Origin: Clostridiales bacterium | Lineage (GTDB): Bacteria; Bacillota; Clostridia; Saccharofermentanales; Saccharofermentanaceae | NCBI GenBank assembly: GCA_017962145.1 | Contig: JAGCVX010000005.1 | Location: 62,001-126,000 of the forward strand | DNA: 64,000 bases | Reading direction: 5' to 3' | Part shown: positions 17,387 through 26,353 of the stretch, piece after piece | How positions within the stretch are numbered: position 1 is the first letter of the stretch | How the letters are laid out: every line of letters starts with the position of its first letter | Position numbers and translations under genes: made by a program | The notes under the pieces: model-generated | Database searches by the model: none | The model's input: the letters and a program-made list of their open reading frames with translations, nothing else | Told to the model about the DNA's origin: nothing

Positions 17387-18353
17387 AAAGCTGTACCAAC
17401 TGCTTCGCGAACTCGGCGTACTTCGTCTGTTTATTGTTTCACTTCTGCTTCGTGCGCCCTTTGATTTTCTCAGCACTGTACTTTCTGCGAATCTTATTTC
17501 CCGTTTTATCCGGCTGATGGAACAGGGAGAAAAAGAACCGCTGCTTCCGACATTCTGGCTTTTCCTTCTGCTTTCGCTTCTCCTCTTTGTCTACAACATG
17601 ACGATCTGGGCAACGATTTCCATGAAACTGAACCTTCTTCTGCTTTCACGGCTTCGAAAAAAGCTCTTCGCCCATATTCTTTCCTCGGAATATGCCGACA
17701 TCCAGTTCATTTCAAGCGGAGAATGGATCAACCGGATGAACTACGATGTGGACCGTCTGCATGCTTATATGATGGGACCGGTCACGTTCATGCATTTATT
17801 CATCGCGCTGGTGAATCTGATCTTGTCGTCTATTATCCTGGCATTTATGAATCTGGAATTACTCGTAGTATCTGTTGTGATCACGGTTCCCCTGATGCTT
17901 TTGAGCTGCATCGTCGTGGTCAGAAAGATCCCTGCGTTTAAAAAACGCGCCCAGGAGAAGTTCGGCGAGTACACCAACTGGGCGGAGCCGATCCTCAGAG
18001 CACATCAGGCGATCTCGATCTTCGACGGAAAAGATCTGGTCCTAAAGAAAGTCGAAGATACCAGTCTAAGCATGCTTAAGGAAAATATGAAAGCGCACCG
18101 CGCGATGGCAAGATCGAAATTTCTCAATACTCTTTCCGGTGGATCGGGATATATACTGTTACTGGCATTGGGCGGAAGCATGATGGGCGAAGCGATCGAC
18201 AGTCTTGCCACGCTCATGAAGATCACCCAGTATCGTGCAGGCGTCATGCAAAGTGTCTTTGTCATCAACCGATCCGTGAACAACATGAAGAATAACCGTG
18301 CCGGCGCAGAACGCACTTTGGAAGTTTTTGAAAACAGACACGTCAAAGCCTGA
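17379..18353 (+). CDS. ABC exporter membrane subunit (no ATPase domain), second
   Basis: A 324-residue protein with six predicted membrane segments, of the same fold class as the 15788-16705 product and likewise without an ATPase domain. The text AHQAISIFDGKDLVLKK corresponds to a cytoplasmic coupling region. It overlaps the ATPase gene by 8 bases and ends 12 bases from the stop of the convergent merR gene. Probably it forms a heterodimer with the first subunit. Confidence 0.88.
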   Translation: MFKKLYQLLRELGVLRLFIVSLLLRAPFDFLSTVLSANLISRFIRLMEQGEKEPLLPTFWLFLLLSLLLFVYNMTIWATISMKLNLLLLSRLRKKLFAHILSSEYADIQFISSGEWINRMNYDVDRLHAYMMGPVTFMHLFIALVNLILSSIILAFMNLELLVVSVVITVPLMLLSCIVVVRKIPAFKKRAQEKFGEYTNWAEPILRAHQAISIFDGKDLVLKKVEDTSLSMLKENMKAHRAMARSKFLNTLSGGSGYILLLALGGSMMGEAIDSLATLMKITQYRAGVMQSVFVINRSVNNMKNNRAGAERTLEVFENRHVKA

Positions 18354-18364
18354 AAGCCAGAGGA

Positions 18365-18919
18365 TTACAGCCAGATGGCCTCACTTAAGATCTGACGAAC
18401 ATTGTTAGGATTGACGCGGATCATTTTCGCCAGATACCAGGCGCGTTCCTCGTCGCTCATTTCAAGGAAAGGTTTCGTAAGGGAAGGCTCCTCTTCCATC
18501 GATTCTTCACCCGTATTCTTCGAAGAAACGGGCTTCTTACCGCAGAGGCTCTCTTCCAGTTTCTCCATCTCTTCGATCTGTCCTTGAATCTTCCAGACGG
18601 TTTCCTGAAGGGCACATTTCTTCTGCGTAAAAAGTTCTTCCAGTTCTTCGTTTGATGTGGGCTCCTGCAGAAGCATCTTGATCTCTTTTAACGAAAATCC
18701 CATATCCTGAAGCGCAACCAGTGCTTCCACGATCTCACATTGCTCTGCGGAGTAGAAACGGTATCCTGTTTCCGGATCGACCTTCACCGGTTTGATGATA
18801 TCTTTACTTTCATAGAGGCGCAGAGCCTTGGAAGAAACCCCGGCAAGACTTGCCAGTTCTCCGATCTTCAGAAGTTCCATCTCGTTATTCTCTTCTTCCG
18901 GATGTGCATGATCACTCAT
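18365..18919 (-). CDS. MerR-family transcriptional regulator
   Basis: The product has 184 residues from the ATG at 18917-18919, which follows GGAGGATTTCTT; an ORF start further upstream would run into the previous gene. The N-terminal winged helix reads KIGELASLAGVSSKALRLYE (near residue 15), followed by DPETGYRFYSAEQ. A long dimerisation helix and a Glu-rich C-terminal part follow. The C-terminus has no clear drug-binding domain or metal cysteines. It is leftward, convergent with the ABC operon, whose promoter carries a MerR-type 19-bp spacer, so it is the likely activator of that operon. Confidence 0.9.
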   Translation of the reverse strand: MSDHAHPEEENNEMELLKIGELASLAGVSSKALRLYESKDIIKPVKVDPETGYRFYSAEQCEIVEALVALQDMGFSLKEIKMLLQEPTSNEELEELFTQKKCALQETVWKIQGQIEEMEKLEESLCGKKPVSSKNTGEESMEEEPSLTKPFLEMSDEERAWYLAKMIRVNPNNVRQILSEAIWL

Positions 18920-18951
18920 AAGAAATCCTCCAAGCTTCTTTAAATTGCGCC

Positions 18952-19620
18952 TTACATGTGGAATCGTCTTCGCAGTTCTTCGGCTACATCTCTTCCCCGG
19001 AATATGACGGCGCCCGCGAAAAGAATGACGCTGACCATCAGGCAGACCGCCCAGGCCAAAGGCATTTTCGCCCATACGAAGAAGATGATGACACTCGGTA
19101 CGACGCCCATGAAAAGTCCTGAGAGCAGATAAGACATCGTATTGCCGTTTTTGTCTATCATCGCCAGCACAAAGTTCGCAATGATCGTTGCCGCCAGCGC
19201 AGCCGGCACCACCAGATCAATTGTGATCTTCATAAAACCTAAATAGTAAGCGGTGACGCACCACATGGCGATAGTGATCAACACCAGCATGGTCACCTTT
19301 CCCGCTGATCCGGTACCAGGCTTAAACTGTCGCATGATCCCGAACTCGATGCCCATAAGCCACACGGCAAGAAGCAGACTCCAGTGAAGGTTCGGATAAC
19401 CCGGCAAACGAAGTCCCACCATAAAGTCGACACCGATTCCGGCGATCAGCAAGCCCCAGGCAAGAAACAGCTGGATCTTGTAAAAGAGAGATCTTTTCTT
19501 CTGTGCTTCAAACTTCGGATAACAAGGAGCCTCGCCGGTCCCCGAAAGCTTACTCTGGCAGAGCGGGCACTTAGTAAGATCACCCGCGATTTTGACATTA
19601 CAATAAGGGCACTTTCTCAT
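18952..19620 (-). CDS. Zinc-ribbon membrane protein (DUF6320-like)
   Basis: The product has 222 residues from the ATG at 19618-19620, which follows GGAGG and overlaps the stop of the acyltransferase gene (ATGA). A short zinc ribbon (CPYC with CPLC) is followed by six hydrophobic segments. It resembles clostridial proteins annotated DUF6320; the function is unknown. Overlapping gene ends place it in an operon with an alpha/beta hydrolase and a condensation-type acyltransferase, so it may act in making or modifying a lipid or ester. Confidence 0.75.
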   Translation of the reverse strand: MRKCPYCNVKIAGDLTKCPLCQSKLSGTGEAPCYPKFEAQKKRSLFYKIQLFLAWGLLIAGIGVDFMVGLRLPGYPNLHWSLLLAVWLMGIEFGIMRQFKPGTGSAGKVTMLVLITIAMWCVTAYYLGFMKITIDLVVPAALAATIIANFVLAMIDKNGNTMSYLLSGLFMGVVPSVIIFFVWAKMPLAWAVCLMVSVILFAGAVIFRGRDVAEELRRRFHM

Positions 19621-20867
19621 TTGATCACCTCCGTCGCACATACGGTGATGTCCGCTCCGGATTCGGAGAGATAACGTACAAAATTCTTTACGACAGCGGT
19701 ATTCATATACGCCGAGGAAACGCCAAGTGTCAGATTCTCTCCAAAGCCGAACATCGTGGAGAAGATCGTGTTGGTACTGCAGAAACCGCTATAGTTCTCG
19801 ATCCGTTCGCCAAGGGACTTCGGAGGTTTCTGGACGCCCATGTTCGAAAAGGTCATGGACACCTTTTTATTCGATTTTTTCGTAAAATGGCGAACCACCC
19901 ACTGCTTGATAAACAACGGAACAACTCTAACAGGAGCAAAGTACTCCATGGTCTCGAAGTTATCCATCTGCTTTTTCACGTTCTCCTCGGTCAACTGGCT
20001 CTTTAGGTTCGCGTCAAATTCCGCGGCCAGTTCTTCCAGCGAGATATCCTGATCAAAGACATGCGTCACATTCACGCTATTAAAAAAGTTACGTGCAGTT
20101 TTGGAGGGATAGTAGTTTCTGAGATTTACCGGCAAAGATATGGTCACCGGAAGATGGCGCTTCCGAGGCGGCATATCTTCTCGGATCGCAAGCATCCACA
20201 GCGCGCCCAGATAGCTAGTCAGGGAGACATTGAGTTCTTTCGCCCTCGGCAGGATCTGTGAGGTCGTCAGATGGATCTCGAAAAACTGCAGCTGATGGTA
20301 AGGAAGTTTCAGTCCTCCCATGTGATACGCTACTTTTCTCGCCGGTCCGTGGGAGAAGTTTTTGCTTCCGAAGAACTGGCGATAACTGTCCTGACTAAGG
20401 TCTCCCTCAGAGGCGCCGGAGTGAATGGTAACGTCTGCCAGCTCCTCGGGGTATTTTCTTCGAAGATAATCAAGCACGATGATATTCAGAAACTCCATGG
20501 CACCGGTACCATCTGCCAGAACATGGGAGATATCCAGATTGATCCGGTTTCCGAAATAGGTCACCTGGTAGTGTAGCATGGTCTTAGACGGAACGTACAA
20601 AAGTGGACAGATCCGATCATCTTCCTGCTTCACCACAGGCGTAAGATCAGTATCTTCCATATAATGCCAGAAGACGCCACGACGGATCCTCACCTGCACC
20701 TGAGGACGATCTTCGATTGCCGCAAGAACCGCCTGCTGCAAAAGCACCGGATCCACATCCTCCTTCAACGTGCAGCTGAGACGAAACGAGCGCGTGTCGC
20801 GCTTTCCAACTGTAGCCAGAAAGACTTTTGAAACATTATCAACTCTGTACCAATTAGCACTTCCCAT
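19617..20867 (-). CDS. Condensation/alcohol-acetyltransferase-like protein
   Basis: The product has 416 residues from the ATG at 20865-20867 (GGAGGAG precedes). The motif SHVLADGTG near residue 128 fits the HxxxDG catalytic site of CoA-dependent acyltransferases (alcohol acetyltransferase, condensation and PapA-like folds). SMTFSNMGVQ near 340 fits the second structural motif. It likely transfers an acyl group to an alcohol or amine; no carrier protein or synthetase lies nearby. The start overlaps the preceding hydrolase gene by 14 bases and its stop overlaps the next gene, so all three are co-translated. Confidence 0.8.
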   Translation of the reverse strand: MGSANWYRVDNVSKVFLATVGKRDTRSFRLSCTLKEDVDPVLLQQAVLAAIEDRPQVQVRIRRGVFWHYMEDTDLTPVVKQEDDRICPLLYVPSKTMLHYQVTYFGNRINLDISHVLADGTGAMEFLNIIVLDYLRRKYPEELADVTIHSGASEGDLSQDSYRQFFGSKNFSHGPARKVAYHMGGLKLPYHQLQFFEIHLTTSQILPRAKELNVSLTSYLGALWMLAIREDMPPRKRHLPVTISLPVNLRNYYPSKTARNFFNSVNVTHVFDQDISLEELAAEFDANLKSQLTEENVKKQMDNFETMEYFAPVRVVPLFIKQWVVRHFTKKSNKKVSMTFSNMGVQKPPKSLGERIENYSGFCSTNTIFSTMFGFGENLTLGVSSAYMNTAVVKNFVRYLSESGADITVCATEVIK

Positions 20868-21792
20868 AGAGCTCCTCCGACACGTGCGCTGCAAGCCGCT
20901 TCATCGCATCGCGAGTCATAGAACCAGGCATCAGCTGGTACACATGCCATCCTTTCTCTTCGATATCAAGATCACATTTCACTCCGGCAAGATCTAACTG
21001 TTCCTTAAGATGGATGCTGTCATCTAACAGGATCCCGTTTTTGCCGGCCATGACGTAAACCGGTGGAAAATTCGAAAAGTTTCCGAACAGAGGACTGAAA
21101 GCCGCGTCTTTCGGATCATTTTCCCCCTTGTATGCTTTGGCAGAATTCATCACGAAATTCTTAGTAAGAATCGGATCGATGTCCTGATTGGTTTCATAGG
21201 ACTCTGCTGTACCGGTCATATCAGTCCATGGGCTAAAAAGGATCAGTTCCCTCGGCGCAGGCTTGCCTTCCGATATCAGCCGCTGAGTCAGACAAAGCGC
21301 CATATTCCCGCCCGCTGAATCACCGGCTAGAAGCACATGATCTGCCTGCGCTACATTTTCCATAAGATACGTCCAAACCGCATTGACGTCCTCCACGGCT
21401 GCCGGATAAGGATGTTCCGGCGCCAGCCGATAAGCGAACGAATAGACTGTGAATCCTGTTGCCATGGCCAGCTTTACAGAGAGATTTGCCGCATAGTCAA
21501 GCCCGCCGCTGACGTATCCACCGCCGTGACAGTAGAGTATCACATAATCGGAATTGTGAGATAATACAGGTCTGAACTCCTCGCAGTGAACGATGCCGAT
21601 GCAGAATCTTTTCCGCTCCACATTCCCTTTGGGCGTCGCAAGGCGGCCGGCCCACTCGGCGAGCTTTCGATGCCTCTTGATCTCCGCTTCCGAGCACGTC
21701 TTTCCGGTCATAAAATTCACGGTCCTCACCGTTCTAACCAATGGATTTTTCACGCCGCTGATGTTTTTCCGTTTCATAAACTGCACACTCAT
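20854..21792 (-). CDS. Alpha/beta hydrolase of the hormone-sensitive lipase family
   Basis: A 312-residue carboxylesterase-type enzyme. The oxyanion motif CHGGGYVSGG is near 89 and the nucleophile is in GDSAGGNMA near 159. The acid and His are in the C-terminal part (DSIHLKE and GWHVYQL). Family members hydrolyse short-chain esters. The ATG overlaps the stop of the upstream lipoprotein gene (TAATG). Its coupling to an acyltransferase suggests the pair makes and removes an ester on the same small molecule or lipid; that is inference. Confidence 0.9.
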   Translation of the reverse strand: MSVQFMKRKNISGVKNPLVRTVRTVNFMTGKTCSEAEIKRHRKLAEWAGRLATPKGNVERKRFCIGIVHCEEFRPVLSHNSDYVILYCHGGGYVSGGLDYAANLSVKLAMATGFTVYSFAYRLAPEHPYPAAVEDVNAVWTYLMENVAQADHVLLAGDSAGGNMALCLTQRLISEGKPAPRELILFSPWTDMTGTAESYETNQDIDPILTKNFVMNSAKAYKGENDPKDAAFSPLFGNFSNFPPVYVMAGKNGILLDDSIHLKEQLDLAGVKCDLDIEEKGWHVYQLMPGSMTRDAMKRLAAHVSEELYGKC

Positions 21793-22730
21793 TATTTTGC
21801 CTCATATACTACGTAACATGAAATAGTGTGCTCATCGTAGCAGACGATTCCATGTCGGATGGCGCAGTAATGGTATCCCTGAGGTATATCGACTTTCACA
21901 GGACTCGTATGGGGCGCAACAGGACCTGTGAACTCACCTTCCAGATCACCCTGATAGTAAAACTGTTCATCTTTCACATAAAAATTTCCGGCATCTCCGG
22001 CATAAAACTGCCCATGATCAAAAGAAGCAAACGTCTCGATCTCCTCATCGATTAATGTTGCTGATTCATACGCCGAAGATTTCGTGTAAAAGTGTCCGTA
22101 TGAAGAAACTCCGACTATTTCTTCTTTACAAGGCGAATAGCGTTTTTGGTCAGGATCCTCAATAAACATAATGGAGTTATCTTTAAACACTGCAAAATTA
22201 TAGCCCACAAGTTTAACATCTTCGAGGCATAGATCAAGATCCGGCTCCGCATCCTCCTCCGATTCCGGAAGAGAAAGACGATAAAGTGTGCCATCTTCAA
22301 GAAGATAATCAAATTTCAAAACGTAATAATGCCCGAATGTTGCTGCCACATCCTTATCGAAGGAAAAAGAGTATTCTTCCACAAGCATCCCTTTTTCAGT
22401 ATCTTCAGAAAAGATCTTTACATTGCCATGGCCATAAGAAACGGAAATAAAACGATAGGCAGAAACACACGTGATATCTTCATCCATTATCTGAGAAGCC
22501 TGAACCTGCCCCTGCTTTGTCATCACACGCAACTCACGCTTGTTGACGACACAGATAAATCCATCGCCGTACTCGATCACATCGGTCAAGGTATCATTTC
22601 CCAGATCGATCTGAAACATTTTCTTTAGTTCCGTCTTAGAAGGCAAACTACACTGAAAAGCACACCCGATGAGCAGGATCATCAGGGTCAAGGAAAGAAT
22701 CGACACACATCTTTTAAAACGATTCGGCAT
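21792..22730 (-). CDS. Putative lipoprotein with beta-propeller-like mature part
   Basis: The product has 312 residues from the ATG at 22728-22730 (GAGGTGGAAT precedes). The signal peptide ends in the lipobox LIGC. The mature part is a string of short beta-rich repeats with aromatic and Asp residues, resembling a seven-bladed propeller by pattern only; no family is recognised. It is the first gene of the leftward operon and overlaps the hydrolase gene by one base, so it may present or sense a substrate on the cell surface. Confidence 0.75.
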   Translation of the reverse strand: MPNRFKRCVSILSLTLMILLIGCAFQCSLPSKTELKKMFQIDLGNDTLTDVIEYGDGFICVVNKRELRVMTKQGQVQASQIMDEDITCVSAYRFISVSYGHGNVKIFSEDTEKGMLVEEYSFSFDKDVAATFGHYYVLKFDYLLEDGTLYRLSLPESEEDAEPDLDLCLEDVKLVGYNFAVFKDNSIMFIEDPDQKRYSPCKEEIVGVSSYGHFYTKSSAYESATLIDEEIETFASFDHGQFYAGDAGNFYVKDEQFYYQGDLEGEFTGPVAPHTSPVKVDIPQGYHYCAIRHGIVCYDEHTISCYVVYEAK

Positions 22731-22931
22731 ATTCCACCTCAATTACTCTCAGTTAGATCGACAACAAGCAATCAAGGTGATTATATCATTCACAGACGAA
22801 AAGGAAAAATGCATCGAATCAGGCATCGTTAGGCAAGTTCTGCACTTCACCGGGCGACGCATCCGGAATCACTACTTCAAATGCCTTGCACACTTTACGG
22901 ATAGTTTTCCAGCCTTCGGATTCGGGCGCAG

Positions 22932-23114
22932 TTACTTATTCATCTTCACTTTTTTCTCCTTCGATCTGTTCAAGTGAACCAGTACAGTTCCGCAGATCAG
23001 CGCGATTACGAAAAAGATAATGGAAATCAGAATCTTTTCAAGGTTAAATGTAATCGCCGCAACGATCAGACTGGCGGAAAATGCTCCAAATGCGATTCTT
23101 TGTGATAGTCTCAT
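22932..23114 (-). CDS. Small two-helix membrane protein
   Basis: Sixty residues from the ATG at 23112-23114 (GGAG a few bases upstream; an ATG nine bases earlier is also possible). Two hydrophobic segments are separated by a short turn, and the C-terminus is basic. The family is not recognised. It is monocistronic, leftward, between the lipoprotein operon and an alpha/beta hydrolase. Confidence 0.55.
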   Translation of the reverse strand: MRLSQRIAFGAFSASLIVAAITFNLEKILISIIFFVIALICGTVLVHLNRSKEKKVKMNK

Positions 23115-23235
23115 ATTCTCCATCCTTTACTCGGGTTCAATTCGCATATGCGAGATGTTTACTTACATCTTTATCTTACCGATGAAAAGTAAAGTCATCG
23201 CCAATCCAAGTTAAAGAATTGATAAAGAAAAAGTA

Positions 23236-24030
23236 TCAGTTGATAGCCGGAACTGTCTTTTGCGGATCGGTCAGGCCGTGAAGGAACTGAAGTACCTGCT
23301 CGTTGAACTCATCCGCTTTTTCGATGCTGCAGACATGACCGCACTTTTCGATAAAGCACAAGGAGGCCTCACGGATCTTCTCCTGCGTTCTTCTGACGCT
23401 GTTTACAAAGAAGTAATCCTGCTTACCGGAGATCAGGAATACCGGAAGCTTGCTTTCCTTGATTGTCGCGACATAGTCCTTCAGTCTGAACTGCGTCTTG
23501 AAAAGTTCAGACAGCCACATTCTGAACGCCAGGGATTTCATCTTCAAAGACTCACGGATAAATACGTCTCTGGACTTCTTATGATTCTTTCTGGGCATCA
23601 TAATGCGTGCAAACATCGGATAGAAGACTCTCTTCGGAACGATATACTTGCAGCCTTCGACAAATGCCAGAAGGGACTTAAAGCCCAAGTTCATATTCAG
23701 AACGAATCCGGCCAGAACCAGAGCGTTTACCTTTTCCTTGTAGAGATATACGAATTCCATCGCAACCAGTGTTCCCAAAGACAAGGAGATGATATTGACC
23801 TTCTCGATATTCTCTTTAACCAGGATGTCGTTGATCTCGATGGCCGATCTCATAAGCAGATGTCTGGCCCGCTTGATTCCGGAACCGCCGTGGCCTTCCA
23901 GATCCACCGCCAAAACGTTATAGTCCTTCAGATCCTTGATCTGGTATTTCCATGTGTTGATGCTTCCGCCAAGACCGTGGATCAGCAGAACCCACTCTGT
24001 AGAATTATTGTTATATACCTTGTAATTCAT
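23236..24030 (-). CDS. Alpha/beta hydrolase (cytosolic)
   Basis: A 264-residue alpha/beta fold enzyme. The oxyanion region is LLIHGLGGSINTW, the nucleophile elbow is SLSLGT near residue 100 (a variant of GxSxG), the acid lies in SGKQDYF, and the catalytic His in GHVCSIEKADEF. AAGGAG precedes the ATG. The substrate is unknown; there is no signal peptide. It lies between a small membrane protein and the ATP-grasp fusion, both leftward. Confidence 0.88.
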   Translation of the reverse strand: MNYKVYNNNSTEWVLLIHGLGGSINTWKYQIKDLKDYNVLAVDLEGHGGSGIKRARHLLMRSAIEINDILVKENIEKVNIISLSLGTLVAMEFVYLYKEKVNALVLAGFVLNMNLGFKSLLAFVEGCKYIVPKRVFYPMFARIMMPRKNHKKSRDVFIRESLKMKSLAFRMWLSELFKTQFRLKDYVATIKESKLPVFLISGKQDYFFVNSVRRTQEKIREASLCFIEKCGHVCSIEKADEFNEQVLQFLHGLTDPQKTVPAIN

Positions 24031-24181
24031 AAACTTTCTCCTTATGGATTCGAAGCAGCTTGTTCGAAAACCAGGATCGTTACCCCTAACGATCTTTCTT
24101 TATGAATTCATACTAGCACAAGAAAATCAGCTGCAAAACTGTCTAAATGTGAACAAACTGGAAATTATTTTGATTCTCAAA

Positions 24182-26143
24182 CTAAAATACGATCTTGTAC
24201 TTTTCTACAAGTCCGATCGGATGGTATGACTCTTTAGACTGGCGAAGTCCCGCCAGCCCCAGATCCTCTTCTCTGTTGACATATTTCACTTCGGGAAATG
24301 CACTGGAGACGATATCTTTGCATAGCGCGACCTGCAGTCCATCGTAGTCCGTATCTGCCTTCTCAAAGTGGATAAATGCTGTATCCGGCTGTCCGATACT
24401 TCCGATGGAGAACGCCACGATCTTCCCGTTTATGCGGATCGCACCGCCACGCATATCAAGTTTCTCCCAGTCCCGGAAGATCCGCTCGATCATGAGATAG
24501 TCACACTCTCCGCAGTCGTAAATATCTACACCCTTCTTCTGTGCCCAAAGGCGAACAACGTCCAGGCACTCCTCAAAAAGCGACGGTTCCATATCCAGAT
24601 ACGCATAGTCGGGATATGCTTCGAGAAAATGTTTCAGATGATTTCTTTTCTTCGCATATTTCTTCCCGGCAAGAGTACGAAGGGATTCGGCATCGTAGAG
24701 ATAATCGCAGGAATCTCTCCCGCTTACACATTCCCGGATCTCAAACGGCAGTGAAAGAAACAGATCCTTAAACTTTTCATCGATCGTACAGATACGAAAC
24801 GGCCAGTTCCTTTCCTCAAAACAAGCGCGCACTTTTTCGATGATGCGTGTCAGTTTTCCACTATCCAGTTTTCCGAGCGGCATCAGCATAAAAGGTTTAG
24901 TATATTCCCCACCGCCGGAGATCTGTACCAGACAGTCTTCGAGGATCGCATACTCGACTTCAAATACACTATCCCAGGCATACCTGCAGTGGAAGGTCAG
25001 ATCCGTGATCTTCGTATCTACCATATTGTAGTAGCGAAGGTATTCTTCACGAAACTCCGGCGTCAGTCTTTTCCACGAAATCGTCTCCTCTTGCTCCGAG
25101 GCTTTTGCCGGCATCTTTACCACGTCATAGTAAAGCGACGCCAGTGTCCCCGTCTTTGTGATCACAGGCTTTTCAGAAAGCTCATCCGCATTCTCCAGAT
25201 GTCGGAAGAAAGCAGAGATCAGGCTGTTCCCCGCAAGTGTAGAAACATAGATACTGCCCATCGCTCGAGGATTGATCTCGAGAAGTTTCAGCTGACCCTT
25301 CTCGTCTTCTTTAAAACTCATACAGAAGATATAGGATAAAGGAAGCGCACGGAGGATCTTCTCGCAGACAGCAAGGAGTTTCGGATTCTCGGCTGTTTCA
25401 GTACAGGCGGAAAGACCGCCGAACATATCGAGGTTTTTCCGGATCGTGCAGGAAAGGATCTTTCCCTGATCGGCAAGGATATCCACATCCCACTCCTGCC
25501 CGGAAAGGTAGGGCATCACGAGCATCGGAACGGAAAACGCAAGTGCGGAAGGCATCGTTGAAATGATCGATTTTGTGGTAAGCAGTGAGGCATCGCCTTT
25601 AGAAAATGCATCAGCGTATTCTTCTTCGGATACGATCTTTCGGAATCCTTCGCGGTTCTCGCCTCGGACAGGTTTCATGATACAGGGTATCCCCTGCTCC
25701 TCGAAATAACGCACCGCAGAGAGAAGTTCATCTACGGTATTCGCAACACGATGCGTCGCGATATAGTCGGAAAGCCCGTCCACACTGCCAAGGTGATCGA
25801 AAAGTGCCGCCTTATCATTCGCGATGCGGACCAGTGCATTTTCCGAAGTCACGACTGCCGCACCGGTTCTTTCCTTGATCGCTGCTGCAGCAGAAGCCAT
25901 ATACTCCAGACTTTTGGTCACAACCGGAAAAACGAGGTCCACTTTTTCTTTTCGGATCACGTCTTCGAGAAATGCAATATAGCCCGGATCGTCCCAGGCC
26001 GGGGCAACATATGAAGCATCCAGCATCTCGCAGTGCGCCGCATTCTCCGAAAACACAAAACCTACGATCCGCACATCGCCGAAATCCCGAAGCGCGCGGA
26101 TCATGCCGGTAAATTCACCATCTGTCAATAGAACTGTATACAT
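24182..26143 (-). CDS. ATP-grasp ligase fused to a DUF2156 (GNAT-type transferase) domain
   Basis: The 653-residue product has two parts. Residues about 1-330 form a carbamoyl-phosphate-synthase-type ATP-grasp ligase: a Rossmann-like start (VLLTDGEFTGMIRAL), ATP-binding CIMKPVRGENREGF, and the metal-binding LKLLEINPRAMGSIYVST. Residues about 400-653 look like DUF2156, the GNAT-like domain of phosphatidylglycerol lysyltransferases and relatives: DYLYDAESLRTLAGKKY, KKRNHLKHFL and GGAIRINGKIVAFSIGS. One half can activate a carboxylate with ATP and the other can use an acyl or aminoacyl donor, so it may build a peptide-like or lipid conjugate. GAGGTTTTC precedes the ATG. No operon partner is evident. 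Confidence 0.85.
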   Translation of the reverse strand: MYTVLLTDGEFTGMIRALRDFGDVRIVGFVFSENAAHCEMLDASYVAPAWDDPGYIAFLEDVIRKEKVDLVFPVVTKSLEYMASAAAAIKERTGAAVVTSENALVRIANDKAALFDHLGSVDGLSDYIATHRVANTVDELLSAVRYFEEQGIPCIMKPVRGENREGFRKIVSEEEYADAFSKGDASLLTTKSIISTMPSALAFSVPMLVMPYLSGQEWDVDILADQGKILSCTIRKNLDMFGGLSACTETAENPKLLAVCEKILRALPLSYIFCMSFKEDEKGQLKLLEINPRAMGSIYVSTLAGNSLISAFFRHLENADELSEKPVITKTGTLASLYYDVVKMPAKASEQEETISWKRLTPEFREEYLRYYNMVDTKITDLTFHCRYAWDSVFEVEYAILEDCLVQISGGGEYTKPFMLMPLGKLDSGKLTRIIEKVRACFEERNWPFRICTIDEKFKDLFLSLPFEIRECVSGRDSCDYLYDAESLRTLAGKKYAKKRNHLKHFLEAYPDYAYLDMEPSLFEECLDVVRLWAQKKGVDIYDCGECDYLMIERIFRDWEKLDMRGGAIRINGKIVAFSIGSIGQPDTAFIHFEKADTDYDGLQVALCKDIVSSAFPEVKYVNREEDLGLAGLRQSKESYHPIGLVEKYKIVF

Positions 26144-26209
26144 GAAAACCTCTTTTCTGTAACTATTCTAACATTAGAACAAGAAAAGAAGTGTCACGGT
26201 CCTGCACCG

Positions 26210-26347
26210 ATGTTTTACTATCTTGCAGATTTTCGAAAGCCGAAGAGTCGTAAAGTTGAGGCACTTCGGGAATTCGGATTTACCGATGTGTACTGCGGCA
26301 GTTCATCCTTCTTATTCGTTTATGAACTGAACCCGGAAAGCAGTTGA
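26210..26347 (+). pseudogene. Possible C-terminal remnant of a methyltransferase
   Basis: A 45-codon open frame in the spacer reads VEALREFGFTDVYCGSSSF and ends FLFVYELNPESS. This is the pattern at the end of class I SAM-dependent methyltransferases (LREAGF followed by a last beta hairpin). No ribosome site and no SAM-binding part are present. It is convergent with the HAD hydrolase gene. Weak evidence. Confidence 0.3.
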
Positions 26348-26353
26348 AGCATC

